DNA of 64,000 nt from an uncultured Lachnospiraceae bacterium. Its GTDB lineage: Bacteria; Bacillota; Clostridia; Lachnospirales; Lachnospiraceae. Positions 15,383 through 24,592 of the stretch are shown one piece after another. Position 1 is the first letter of the stretch. Each line of letters begins with the position of its first letter. The notes under the pieces were generated by a model. That model did no database searches and was not told where the DNA came from. It saw only the letters and a list, made by a program, of their open reading frames with translations. The stretch is from positions 248,001-312,000 of the forward strand of contig CAMUMG010000001.1 of NCBI GenBank assembly GCA_947089905.1, read 5' to 3'. The position numbers and the translations under genes were made by a program.

Positions 15383-15493
15383 GGCAGCAGTTTCCTTTTC
15401 AATTTAATTATTTTACCATGCTTTTGACAAAAAAATAAGATATTCTTTTCTCTAACTTTATTAACTCACACTATTAGAAAAGGATGAAAAACT

Positions 15494-16738
15494 ATGACAA
15501 TAAGAAAGAAAAGAAAAATTCAATGGATTTGTTTTAGTTTAGCAGTTATTTTATTATGGAACAGTTTTTTTATATCACCAGTTATCTCTGCTTGGGCCAA
15601 AGAATCTGAACAGGTACAAACAGAACAAGAATTTCATGCAGTTTGGATCACCTATTTAGAGTTTAGTTCAAAAGGATATACCGAAAAAGCTTTTCAGTCA
15701 CATATTAATACTATGTTTGATCGTGTAAAAAAACTTGGGGTAAATGCAGTTATTGTTCAGGTACGACCATTTAGTGACGCATTTTATCCTTCTAAATATT
15801 TTCCATGGTCAAAATATGTTTCTGGGGAACAAGGGAAAGATCCCGGTTTTGATCCATTAGCTTATATGGTAGAAGCAGCACATAAAAGAGGCCTTGAATT
15901 TCATGCGTGGTTAAATCCATATCGAGTAACATCTTCTGGAACAGATGTAACTGCACTTGCCAAAAATCATCCTGCCCGAAAGTGGTTGACAGACTCCAAA
16001 ACTTCAAATGATCGATATGTTTTATCCTATGGAGATAAGCTATATTATAATCCATCTATCACAGCAGTCCGTACTCTCATTGTCAATGGTGTAAAGGAAA
16101 TTGTGGAAAATTATGATGTAGATGGAATCCATTTTGATGATTATTTTTATCCAACTCTAGGTACTAATTATGCTTCTATTTTCGATGCCAAAGAATATGA
16201 AGCTTATAAAGCGAAAAAGATAGAAGAGGGAAAAGGATATTATGGAATTGTAAACTGGAGAAGAGCACAAGTAAATTATTTATTGCAAAGAGTTTATAAA
16301 GCAATTAAAGAAATTGATCCAGATGTTTTGTTTGGAGTCAGTCCAGAAGGATATATGCCAAACCTTCTAAAGAAAGACCGCCATTATACGGATGTAGTAA
16401 AATGGATGAATACAGAAGGATATATTGATTATATCTGTCCACAGATTTATTTTAGTTTTTTAGATGAAAAAGTCGCTTTTGATTTATGTGTTGATGAATG
16501 GCTTTCCAAACGAGAGGATTCCAGTAAAGTTAAAATTTATATTGGAATTCCAGTTTATAAAGCTGGTTCAAAAGAAGATATTCAATTTGAGAAAAATAGC
16601 AATATACTAACAGATATGATAAAGTATTGCAGAGATTCCGGTGGAGTAGACGGATATTTTTATTATCGCTATGAATTTTTCTATACCAAAGCAACACAAC
16701 CTGCAGTAAAAAAATTATTGAAACTTATTAAACAATAA
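15494..16738 (+). CDS. Exported glycosyl-hydrolase-like 10 (GHL10) family protein
   Basis: The 414-residue protein has a signal peptide (basic start, then VILLWNSFFISPVISAWA, cleavage near residue 34) and a TIM-barrel of the GHL10/YngK type: EFHAVWITYLEFSSKGYTEK, LGVNAVIVQVRPFSDAFY, FHAWLNPYRV, DGIHFDDYFYP and GVSPEGYMPN. This family acts on or near the cell wall, and related proteins have been linked to glycosidase activity, but the substrate is not certain. Asp/Glu residues in DDYFYP and SPEG are candidate catalytic residues. It is transcribed alone, ending at the terminator at 16805. Confidence 0.85.
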   Translation: MTIRKKRKIQWICFSLAVILLWNSFFISPVISAWAKESEQVQTEQEFHAVWITYLEFSSKGYTEKAFQSHINTMFDRVKKLGVNAVIVQVRPFSDAFYPSKYFPWSKYVSGEQGKDPGFDPLAYMVEAAHKRGLEFHAWLNPYRVTSSGTDVTALAKNHPARKWLTDSKTSNDRYVLSYGDKLYYNPSITAVRTLIVNGVKEIVENYDVDGIHFDDYFYPTLGTNYASIFDAKEYEAYKAKKIEEGKGYYGIVNWRRAQVNYLLQRVYKAIKEIDPDVLFGVSPEGYMPNLLKKDRHYTDVVKWMNTEGYIDYICPQIYFSFLDEKVAFDLCVDEWLSKREDSSKVKIYIGIPVYKAGSKEDIQFEKNSNILTDMIKYCRDSGGVDGYFYYRYEFFYTKATQPAVKKLLKLIKQ

Positions 16739-16804
16739 AGGGACTCCAAATGATAAAATTTCAAGAAGGAATCTTAGATACCTTAATATAAGTATAAACT
16801 CTTG

Positions 16805-16839
16805 AAAAGCCGCATATCTTTTGATGATATGCGGCTTTT
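16805..16839. terminator. Bidirectional terminator
   Basis: AAAAGCCGCATATC at 16805-16818 and GATATGCGGCTTTT at 16826-16839 form a perfect 14-bp stem. It serves both the GHL10 gene and the convergent LysR gene. Confidence 0.9.
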
Positions 16840-16842
16840 CGC

Positions 16843-17727
16843 TTATTGGAGAGGAAGGATCTCTTGAAGTTTTTCGAGAAACTTCTCAGATGTTTTTGTA
16901 AAAATCTGATATTTTTTCCAGATAATACTCATATCAGCTTCCAATTTGGGTTCAAGAGGTCTAAAACACAGATTACTATTACCAGAAACATTGATGAGTT
17001 TATCAAAACTAATAGCATATCCCATTCCTTCATCTACCATAAGAGATCCATTAAAAAGTAGGTTATAAGTTGCAACAATATTTAGTTTTTCTTGACCACA
17101 TGGGAAGAAATTACAAAAATCAGTATATTGAAATGACTGACGAGAAAGAATCAAAGGCTTATCCATTAAATCTTGGGCTGTTATGGTTTCTTTTTGTGCA
17201 AGGACAGAATCACGTCGCATAATTACTCCCCATGTATCTTTATAAGGTATTTTAATATACTCATATTTTGAAGTATCAACCTCTCCAAAGATGAGTCCAA
17301 AATCAATCAGTCCTCTATCTAATTGTTCTATTACTGAAACTTTATCTCCACTGATAATATGTAAATGAATTAATGGATAATTTTTTTGAAGTTCCTGAAC
17401 GGTTCTTGCAAGAAAACGAACACCTTCCGTTTCTCCGCTTCCAATAGAAATATCTCCAGCTATGATTTCATCCGATAAAGAAACTTCATATTCTGCTTTT
17501 TTTACAAGTTCCATAATCTCTTCTGCTCGTTTGCGTAAAATCATTCCCTCTTCTGTTAAAGTAATTCTTCGATTCCCTCGAATCATAAGTTTTTTCCCAA
17601 GCTCTTCTTCCATTTCTTTTAGTTGTCTGGAAAGAGTAGGCTGTGAAAGATGTAAGACTTGTGCAGCACCAGAAATACTTTGTTCTCTTGTAACTGCAAG
17701 AAAATATTGTAAAACTCTTAACTCCAT
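16843..17727 (-). CDS. LysR-family transcriptional regulator
   Basis: This 294-residue protein has the LysR N-terminal HTH (MELRVLQYFLAVTREQSISG, HLSQPTLSRQLKEMEEELGK) and a substrate-binding domain from about residue 90. It is divergent from the acylase-ligase-exporter operon. A T-N11-A box (ATA-N9-TAT) in the shared intergenic region overlaps that operon's -35 element, and a near-identical box overlaps the -35 of the operon starting near 23550. The protein is therefore likely the regulator of both. LysR proteins usually respond to a small co-inducer; none is identifiable here. Confidence 0.9.
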   Translation of the reverse strand: MELRVLQYFLAVTREQSISGAAQVLHLSQPTLSRQLKEMEEELGKKLMIRGNRRITLTEEGMILRKRAEEIMELVKKAEYEVSLSDEIIAGDISIGSGETEGVRFLARTVQELQKNYPLIHLHIISGDKVSVIEQLDRGLIDFGLIFGEVDTSKYEYIKIPYKDTWGVIMRRDSVLAQKETITAQDLMDKPLILSRQSFQYTDFCNFFPCGQEKLNIVATYNLLFNGSLMVDEGMGYAISFDKLINVSGNSNLCFRPLEPKLEADMSIIWKKYQIFTKTSEKFLEKLQEILPLQ

Positions 17728-17800
17728 ATCATTTCCTCCTTAATAAATATTACTATATCAAAAAATAAACATACCTGTCAAGCATAGTAACCTATTTATT

Positions 17801-17837
17801 ATAAGTATTTGCTATTTATAAATAAATTTGATAGAAT
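17801..17837 (+). promoter_or_regulatory. LysR-controlled promoter 1
   Basis: LysR-type box ATAAGTATTTGCTAT at 17801-17815 overlaps the -35 (TTGCTA, 17809-17814). The -10 TAGAAT is at 17832-17837, 17 bp away. The same arrangement recurs at 23512-23548. Confidence 0.65.
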
Positions 17838-17874
17838 AACCGCATAAAAAAGAAAGACCAGAATGGAGATTACT

Positions 17875-18909
17875 ATGAAAAATAAATTTTTAATATGTCT
17901 ATTAGGATTCTTTATAGCCATAACAGGATGTAGTAAAACGGATCAATCGAATGACGTTACATTAACGTCAAAATTACTACAGCTTGAAAAGGGATTATCT
18001 GCTATAAAGTATGAAGGGGATTATGGTTTTGACGAATTTCTTTTACAAGGGGGTGCAGCTTCTGACGCAGAAGTTGCAGCATTTCTGTCTAAAAATATAG
18101 GAAAGAATATCAGTTTTGATAGAATATCTTTTGGATGTAGTACGATATCTACAAAAGATACCGACGGTAATCTATTATTTGGAAGAAATTTTGACTGGAA
18201 TTCTTGTAATGCAATGATTATCTATTCTGTACCAGAAACGGGATATGCTTCTATTTCAACAGTTAATATGGACTTTATTAGTATGACTGGAATTTCATTC
18301 TCTGCTCTGTCTGACACAGCACAGGCTATCATTGGTTTATATGCTCCTCTCGATGGTATGAATGAAAAAGGACTCGCTGTTTCAGTAAATATGATTCAGG
18401 ATTCTGCAACAATTTCCTAAAATACAGACAAACCAGATATCACAACTACTACTGCGATTCGACTTCTTCTTAATCAAGCAGCAAATGTTGATGAGGCAGT
18501 AAAACTGCTGCAACAATACGATATGCACGCTTCTATGGGATATATGATGCACTTGGCACTTGCAGATACTAATAATCACAGTGTGGTTATTGAATACATC
18601 AATGATGAAATGATTGTAATAGAAACACCTATTGTTACTAATTTTTATCTTGCCGAAGGAGAGAAAAATGGTATTGGTACAACACAATCTCATGAACGAT
18701 ATGATATTTTAATGAAAACTCTGTCAGATAATGGAGTGATGAGTATGGAAGCTGTCCGTGATGCTCTTGATAGTGTAAGTAAAGACAACTTTAGTGAATT
18801 TGAGTCTACTGAATGGAGTATTGTATTTAACCAAAGTACCAAGACAATTCACTATTATCATCGTGAAAATTATAGTAATAGATATACTTTTACGATAGAG
18901 GAGGCATAA
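17875..18909 (+). pseudogene. Lipoprotein linear-amide C-N hydrolase (choloylglycine hydrolase-like), one nonsense codon
   Basis: Translation from ATG 17875 (GGAG upstream) gives a lipoprotein signal (MKNKFLICLLGFFIAITGCS). The Ntn-hydrolase core follows, with CSTISTKDTDGNLLFGRNFD, where the Cys of FGC is the expected N-terminal nucleophile after processing. A TAA at 18418 stops the frame at 181 residues. The same frame continues for 163 codons with NTDKPDITTTTAIRLLLNQA through to SNRYTFTIEEA, clearly the second half of the family. One base change (CAA or GAA to TAA) explains it. Relatives act on bile salts, penicillins or N-acyl amino compounds. It is the first gene of an operon with a ligase and an ABC exporter. 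Confidence 0.8.
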
Positions 18910-18912
18910 TAA

Positions 18913-20283
18913 ATGAATTATTTAAAATTATTATGGGATTTGTATGGGCTAAAACATAATACAAAGAAAACCGTTCTGCAAATACAGAGGTTACAGGAAA
19001 CGAAATTACGTAAGATACTTTTCTATGCTTATACTCATTCCAAATATTATCATAGAACTTTTAGTCAGGCTGGAATTACAGAAGAAAATATTCATTATGT
19101 GCCACTTTCTTCTTTTCCTACAATAGATAAGTCTACGCTTTTACAAAATTTTGACGAGCTTGTAACAGTTCCTGATTTAAAACAAAGTGAACTATATCAA
19201 TTTGATACAGAAAATGAAATCGATCGAAAACCATTCAAAGGAAAATATCATGTTGTACATTCTTCTGGAAGCACAGGAAAACCCGGATATTTTGTCTATG
19301 ATGAACATGCTTGGAATAGTATGTTACTTGGTATCATCAGGGCAGCTCTTTGGAATATGTCTATGCCGCAGATTTTAAAATTTTTGATGAAAGGTCCACG
19401 TATTGTATATATTGCTGCTACAGATGGGCGTTACGGTGGGGCGATGGCAGTAGGAGATGGAATAGATGGAGTTCATGCAAAACAGTTATATTTAGATATT
19501 AAAACCCCTCTTACACAATGGATACAACAAATTCGAAAATTTAAACCGAATATGATCATTGGCTATCCGTCTGCTATTAAAATTCTTGGTGAACTTGTAG
19601 AAAGCGGAGAACTTCAATTCAATATTCTTCGTGTCATCTCTTGTGGTGAACCACTTGGAGTAAGTCTGCGGCATTATTTAAAAAAAGTCTTTCAGGCAGA
19701 AGTGATTAATTTTTATGGAGCAAGTGAATCCCTTTGTCTTGGAGTTGAAACCGATCCAGCAGAAGGTATGCTCCTTTTTGATGATATGAATAAGATTGAA
19801 ATACAAGATGGCAATATGTATCTGACTTCTCTTTACAACTTTGCACAGCCTTTAATTCGATATCGTATTACCGATAGTTTAACATTACAAACCTCACAAA
19901 AAAATAGTTTTTATCCATTTACAAGAGCAGTTGGATTATTAGGAAGAAATGAAGATATTCTTTGGTTTGAAGATGATAATAAACATCGTGAATTTTTGCA
20001 TCCACTTGCAGTGGAAGGATTTTGTATTGAGGGGCTACTAGACTATCAATTTTTACAAATAGAAAGAGATGCTTTTGAAATGATTGCAGAAACGTCAGAA
20101 ACTGCATCTAAATCAGAAATATATCATGAAATAGTAAACCAGATGAAAAAGATTCTTTATGAGAAAAACCTTACTTATGTACAGTTTTATATTAAGTTTG
20201 TTGATAAAATTCTTTCTGATCCCAATACTGGTAAAAAACGATTGATTCTAAAAGCAAAGGAAGAAATGGAGGCAGCAGGATGA
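18913..20283 (+). CDS. AMP-forming ligase of the phenylacetate-CoA ligase (PaaK) family
   Basis: The 456-residue protein has the ATP-binding P-loop-like motif HSSGSTGKPGYFVYDE at about residues 115-130, IGYPSAIKILGELVESGELQ, ISCGEPLG and the acceptor-side NFYGASESL, then PLIRYRITDSLTL. It would adenylate a carboxylate and pass it to CoA or another thiol. The C-terminal domain with a terminal Lys region (NTGKKRLILKAKEE) is present. It starts 3 bases after the acylase remnant and overlaps the ABC ATPase gene by 4 bases (ATGA), so the genes are translationally coupled. The substrate is unknown. Confidence 0.85.
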   Translation: MNYLKLLWDLYGLKHNTKKTVLQIQRLQETKLRKILFYAYTHSKYYHRTFSQAGITEENIHYVPLSSFPTIDKSTLLQNFDELVTVPDLKQSELYQFDTENEIDRKPFKGKYHVVHSSGSTGKPGYFVYDEHAWNSMLLGIIRAALWNMSMPQILKFLMKGPRIVYIAATDGRYGGAMAVGDGIDGVHAKQLYLDIKTPLTQWIQQIRKFKPNMIIGYPSAIKILGELVESGELQFNILRVISCGEPLGVSLRHYLKKVFQAEVINFYGASESLCLGVETDPAEGMLLFDDMNKIEIQDGNMYLTSLYNFAQPLIRYRITDSLTLQTSQKNSFYPFTRAVGLLGRNEDILWFEDDNKHREFLHPLAVEGFCIEGLLDYQFLQIERDAFEMIAETSETASKSEIYHEIVNQMKKILYEKNLTYVQFYIKFVDKILSDPNTGKKRLILKAKEEMEAAG

Positions 20284-21041
20284 AAGATATAATACTGTGT
20301 GCAAATAATGTCTGTAAATCTTTTTATCAGGGAAATAAAGAGATACCCATACTAAAATCTATTACTTTAGATATTTATGAGGGTGATTTTACTGTAATAA
20401 TGGGGGCATCTGGCGCAGGAAAATCTACACTGTTATATACACTTAGTGGAATGGATCATATTACAGACGGCAAGATTTTATTTAAAGAACAGAAAATAAA
20501 TGAGCTTTCAGAAAATAAAATGGCAGAAATTCGTGCAAAGGAATTTGGATTCGTTTTTCAGCAGACACATTTAGTAAGTAATTTGACCTTATTTGAAAAT
20601 GTCGCTGTAGTAGGATATGTTAGTAAAACAAAAGATGTAAAGCAAATTAGAAAAAAGGCATTTAATCTACTTACACAAATGCACATAGAGCAAGCAAAAG
20701 ACCGTTTGCCATCACAAGTATCAGGTGGTGAGGCACAAAGAGCAGCAATCGCAAGGGCAATCATCAATGAGCCAAAATTGGTCTTTGCTGATGAACCTAC
20801 AGGTGCTCTTAATAAATCCAATAGTGAGGAAGTATTAAATATTTTGACTAAATTAAATGAAAATGGTCAAAACATTTTAATGGTAACACATGATATAAAA
20901 GCAGCAATTCATGGAAATCGTATTTTATATTTAGAAGATGGAAAGATTCTTGATGAATTGTTTTTAGATTCTTACAAAGAAGAGGAAGCAAGAGTAAGAG
21001 AATCTAAAGTAAATAATTGGCTCTCTTCTTTACAATGGTAA
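20280..21041 (+). CDS. ABC transporter ATP-binding protein (MacB/LolD type)
   Basis: The 253-residue ATPase has Walker A GASGAGKST, Q-loop FVFQQTHLVSN, signature VSGGEAQRAAIARAI and Walker B LVFADEPTGALNK with the MacB/LolD-type DEPTGAL. Such ATPases drive FtsX-like permeases in export or mechanotransmission. The ATG overlaps the ligase stop. A permease follows 13 bases downstream. Confidence 0.93.
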   Translation: MKDIILCANNVCKSFYQGNKEIPILKSITLDIYEGDFTVIMGASGAGKSTLLYTLSGMDHITDGKILFKEQKINELSENKMAEIRAKEFGFVFQQTHLVSNLTLFENVAVVGYVSKTKDVKQIRKKAFNLLTQMHIEQAKDRLPSQVSGGEAQRAAIARAIINEPKLVFADEPTGALNKSNSEEVLNILTKLNENGQNILMVTHDIKAAIHGNRILYLEDGKILDELFLDSYKEEEARVRESKVNNWLSSLQW

Positions 21042-21054
21042 GGGAGGAACTAGA

Positions 21055-23382
21055 ATGGAATATAAAACACTATTAATAGCCAATTTAAAAAAACATAAAG
21101 GTGGATTAGTGGGAATTTTCCTCTTAACACTATTTGTTGCAACTGCTTTAGAAACAGTATTATCTGTATGGTTAAATTCAAATACATATATAAAAGATCA
21201 AATACAGCGAGTAGGATTTGGAGATCTAACTGTATGGGTTTCTAATATTTCTGAAATATCAAAGCTTGTTGAGGATATAGAAAAACTTCCGGAGATTGAT
21301 CGGGTTGATACACAAAATTTAATCTTTTCAAATTATACTGTAAAAGAACAGGAATCTGACAGTGAAGGACAGCTTATTACCTATTCCCAATCAAAAAATC
21401 GATATCGATTTTTTAAGGAAGATTTGACAGGCTACCTACAAGATACTGTAGAAATAAAATCTGGTGAAATTTATGTATCTCCATCTATGATTTCTATGTT
21501 TGATATACACATTGGAGATGAAATAACCTTTCCTATTGCAAGATCCAGAAGAAATATAGTATTTACTGTAAAAGGTTTTTATGAAGATCCTTTTATGGGA
21601 AGTTCGATGATAGGAATGAAGGGCTTTCTTATCTGTGAATCGGATCGTACCAAAATACTTTCTATTCTACAAAATGCAGGGATTGATGCACTGGCACGAG
21701 GTGGTGCTATGCTTCATATTTTCTCTTCTGATCATCATATAACAGTATCTGAATTAAACAGTATTCTAAATCAAAATACATCCTTAGCTAACTATACCGA
21801 ATTTGTTCATAGCAAAGATGCCATCGCAGGTTTTATGCTCATTTTACAAAATGCTTTTAGTGGATTACTTGCTGCCTTTACACTTGTTTTGTTATTTGTT
21901 GTTATCATAGTACTTAGTCATAATATCAGCAGTACAATAAAAACCGATACAGTCAATATGGGAATTTTAAAAACATTTGGTTTTACTTCTTTCCAACTAA
22001 GACTGTTACAGCTCTTTCAATATGTTATTGTAATCATAATCGGAATGTTTTTTGGTTTCCTTCTTTCCATTCCTTTCAATAATCTTGTCAGCGATGCAAC
22101 AATTACAACAACAGGTATACGAATTCCAACTAATTTTCCATTTTCAGAAATGCTGTTATCTTTTGCTGCAATATTATTCTTACTTATCAGATTTATCCTG
22201 TTAAAAACAAGAAAGATTGTAAAAGTTAAACCGATACAGGCAATTCGAAAAGAAACAGAAAAAATAACTTTAAATCCTAAAAGAAGTATTTGTGTTTTGG
22301 GAAAAGGAATTTACTTTCGGCTTGCACTTCGCCAGCTTATTACAGGAAAATACCGATATATAGGAGCTTTTATGATATCTATAATCTTAGTATTTTTTGC
22401 ATCGCTTATAGGGAGAATGAATACATGGCTTGGAGCAGACGGGAAGGGTATGATGGATGCTTTTAACCCAGCCGATCATGATATTGGTGTACAGGTATTT
22501 GGCACATTAAACACTAAAGATGCAGAAATGATGGTTCGTTCTTATACAGAAATTACAGATACCTATTTACTTGCTATGCCAAATGTAGCGATAAATGGAG
22601 TGGATTATACGGCAAATGTAATTTCTGATCCGAAACGTTTTCATATCCTAAAAGGCAGAACTTGTACAAACGATTATGAAGTTGTTTTAACAGAATTTGT
22701 TGCTGCAAATTTTGGTATTTCTATTGGTGATACAGTTATAATACAGGGAGATAGTGACAGTGGGGAATATGTTGTGTCTGGTATTTATTCTTGTGCTAAT
22801 GATATGGGAGATAATATAGGAATGAATCGAGAGGGATATTTAAGAATTGGCAATGATAATCCCAACATTTGGTGTCTACATTATTTTCTTGCTGATACCT
22901 CGAAAAAAGCCTTAATTATACAGGATTTAGAAGATACTTATGGTGGAGATATTCATGTACATGAAAATACATGGCCGGGATTACTTGGTATTATTTTAGC
23001 AATGCAGGCATTAATGATATTTATGTATGGTATGGTGATTATCTTTATTTTTATTGTGACTATTATGACTGGAAGCAAAATTCTTACCGCAGAACAAATG
23101 GACTTAGGAATTTATAAAGCAATCGGATTTCAAATAAAACATCTGCGTTTTACCTTTTCACTTCGTTTTGGTCTTCTAGCTGTACTTGGTTCAGTGATTG
23201 GAATTTTACTTTCAAGTGCATTTACTGACCCAATCGTATCATCAGTAATGAAATTAGCAGGAATCAGCAACTTTTCATCTTCGCCATCGCTTGAAAATAC
23301 TCTTCTTCCAGCAGGAATTGTAACCTTTTTATTTACTGGCTTTGCCTATCTTGCATCTAAAAAAAAGAGAAAAATAATTTAA
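21055..23382 (+). CDS. ABC transporter permease, FtsX-like
   Basis: The 775-residue membrane protein has an N-terminal helix, a large extracytoplasmic domain (residues about 45-265), three helices with the FtsX domain (about 270-400), another extracytoplasmic domain and a second FtsX domain at the C-terminus (about 655-765). This is the two-FtsX layout of lipoprotein or antimicrobial-compound exporters. It pairs with the ATPase before it. Given its neighbours it may export the product of the ligase, but that is inference. Confidence 0.9.
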   Translation: MEYKTLLIANLKKHKGGLVGIFLLTLFVATALETVLSVWLNSNTYIKDQIQRVGFGDLTVWVSNISEISKLVEDIEKLPEIDRVDTQNLIFSNYTVKEQESDSEGQLITYSQSKNRYRFFKEDLTGYLQDTVEIKSGEIYVSPSMISMFDIHIGDEITFPIARSRRNIVFTVKGFYEDPFMGSSMIGMKGFLICESDRTKILSILQNAGIDALARGGAMLHIFSSDHHITVSELNSILNQNTSLANYTEFVHSKDAIAGFMLILQNAFSGLLAAFTLVLLFVVIIVLSHNISSTIKTDTVNMGILKTFGFTSFQLRLLQLFQYVIVIIIGMFFGFLLSIPFNNLVSDATITTTGIRIPTNFPFSEMLLSFAAILFLLIRFILLKTRKIVKVKPIQAIRKETEKITLNPKRSICVLGKGIYFRLALRQLITGKYRYIGAFMISIILVFFASLIGRMNTWLGADGKGMMDAFNPADHDIGVQVFGTLNTKDAEMMVRSYTEITDTYLLAMPNVAINGVDYTANVISDPKRFHILKGRTCTNDYEVVLTEFVAANFGISIGDTVIIQGDSDSGEYVVSGIYSCANDMGDNIGMNREGYLRIGNDNPNIWCLHYFLADTSKKALIIQDLEDTYGGDIHVHENTWPGLLGIILAMQALMIFMYGMVIIFIFIVTIMTGSKILTAEQMDLGIYKAIGFQIKHLRFTFSLRFGLLAVLGSVIGILLSSAFTDPIVSSVMKLAGISNFSSSPSLENTLLPAGIVTFLFTGFAYLASKKKRKII

Positions 23383-23511
23383 CAGCACTTATTTCAAAAT
23401 AAACTTTTTGGATAAAGAATACTTGCCACTAATGCAAATAACCTGTTCGCGCTTATAAAGAAAATATCATTTGTATATACTATACTAATTTACTATATTT
23501 ATATATTCACT

Positions 23512-23548
23512 ATAAGTATTTGTTATATTTAAGAAAAGGCTATATACT
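23512..23548 (+). promoter_or_regulatory. LysR-controlled promoter 2
   Basis: ATAAGTATTTGTTAT at 23512-23526 differs by one base from the box at 17801. It overlaps the -35 TTGTTA (23520-23525), and the -10 TATACT is at 23543-23548, 17 bp on. This points to control by the same LysR protein. The remainder of 23383-23648 holds no gene that I can see. Confidence 0.6.
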
Positions 23549-23648
23549 ATAAATAGAAGTTAAAAAATGATTTTAAGAGTTTCATTTATCAACCAAAAAG
23601 AAAGGAGTAAGGCACTCACCTAGTATATTTTGTGCCTGTTTAAATTTT

Positions 23649-24317
23649 ATGAAAAATACCATTTTGAAAAAAATTTCTTTTTTACTTGTGTTCATGCTTA
23701 TTTCTATCCCTATACTAACTGGATGTAAACAGGAGGAGAGAAACTCGAACGATAAGTTATCTTTAACAGAAAACGACAAGATTTCTAATAATATATCTGA
23801 TAATAACATGGATAATAAAAACGATAATACCAATGAAGTAAATACTGATTTTAATTCTGATACAGATAACAGTGCTACAGATAATAATGATATAAACAAT
23901 ACAGAGACTAAATTGGAAGTTTGTTTTGGAGATGGCAGTGAAGCATTTATTTTGCACCTTTATGATAATGATACTGCGGCAGCTATTGCAAGACATGTAG
24001 GAACAGAAAATTGGAGATTACCTATTTACCATTATGATGATTATGATAACTGGGAAGTAATGCAGTATTATGATATTCCTTCCAGATATGATATCCCTTC
24101 TAATCCTGAAAATATTACTTCAGAAAAAGCAGGTGAAGTCTACTACTCAGAACCAAACCGTATTGTTTTATTTTTTGGAGATGCACAGGTGAGTGGCGAA
24201 TATACTAAAGTAGGATATTTTGATAATACAGAAGAATTTAGGGCAGCAGTTGAAAATAATCCAGTATTAGAGGGATGGGGAAATAAAGTTGTATTAATTA
24301 ATAGTATAGATAAATAG
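23649..24317 (+). CDS. Lipoprotein with cyclophilin-like domain
   Basis: The 222-residue protein has a lipoprotein signal (LISIPILTGCKQEE, lipidated Cys about residue 26), an Asn/Asp-rich linker (residues about 40-80) and a C-terminal cyclophilin-like beta-barrel (KLEVCFGDGSEAFILHLYDN, NRIVLFFGDAQVSGEYTKVG). Function is unknown; related domains occur in clostridial lipoproteins and redox-linked operons. No good ribosome site lies next to the ATG. AAAGGAG is 41 bases upstream, followed by a small hairpin (AGGCAC at 23610 with GTGCCT at 23632), which might bring it closer. The start therefore carries some doubt. Confidence 0.75.
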   Translation: MKNTILKKISFLLVFMLISIPILTGCKQEERNSNDKLSLTENDKISNNISDNNMDNKNDNTNEVNTDFNSDTDNSATDNNDINNTETKLEVCFGDGSEAFILHLYDNDTAAAIARHVGTENWRLPIYHYDDYDNWEVMQYYDIPSRYDIPSNPENITSEKAGEVYYSEPNRIVLFFGDAQVSGEYTKVGYFDNTEEFRAAVENNPVLEGWGNKVVLINSIDK

Positions 24318-24332
24318 AAAGGGGCTTGTATC

Positions 24333-24578
24333 ATGAACAGTGAAAATAATGAAGATGCCATTGTTCAGAATTTAAAAGATGCAGGATGCAGTCAAAACAC
24401 GATTACAGCTTTTATAGAAGATATCAGAAATGATAAAATAATAGAAGGACTGAAACTATTAGCCATTCACAGACGTTCGTTGTTAGATGAGCTTCATAAA
24501 GAGCAAAAACAGATTGATTGTCTGGATTATTTAATCTATAAAATGCAGAAAACCAAGAGAAGTCATAATATAAAATGA
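24333..24578 (+). CDS. Small helical protein of unknown function
   Basis: The 81-residue protein (MNSENNEDAIVQNLKDAGCS and on) is predicted mostly helical with a coiled segment (LLDELHKEQKQIDCLDYLIY). AAAGGGG gives the ribosome site. It sits 15 bases after the lipoprotein gene and just before DUF3737. I recognise no firm family; small proteins of this shape accompany LysR and MerR regulons in Firmicutes and may be DNA- or protein-binding. Confidence 0.65.
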   Translation: MNSENNEDAIVQNLKDAGCSQNTITAFIEDIRNDKIIEGLKLLAIHRRSLLDELHKEQKQIDCLDYLIYKMQKTKRSHNIK

Positions 24579-24592
24579 AAGGAGTTATTACT

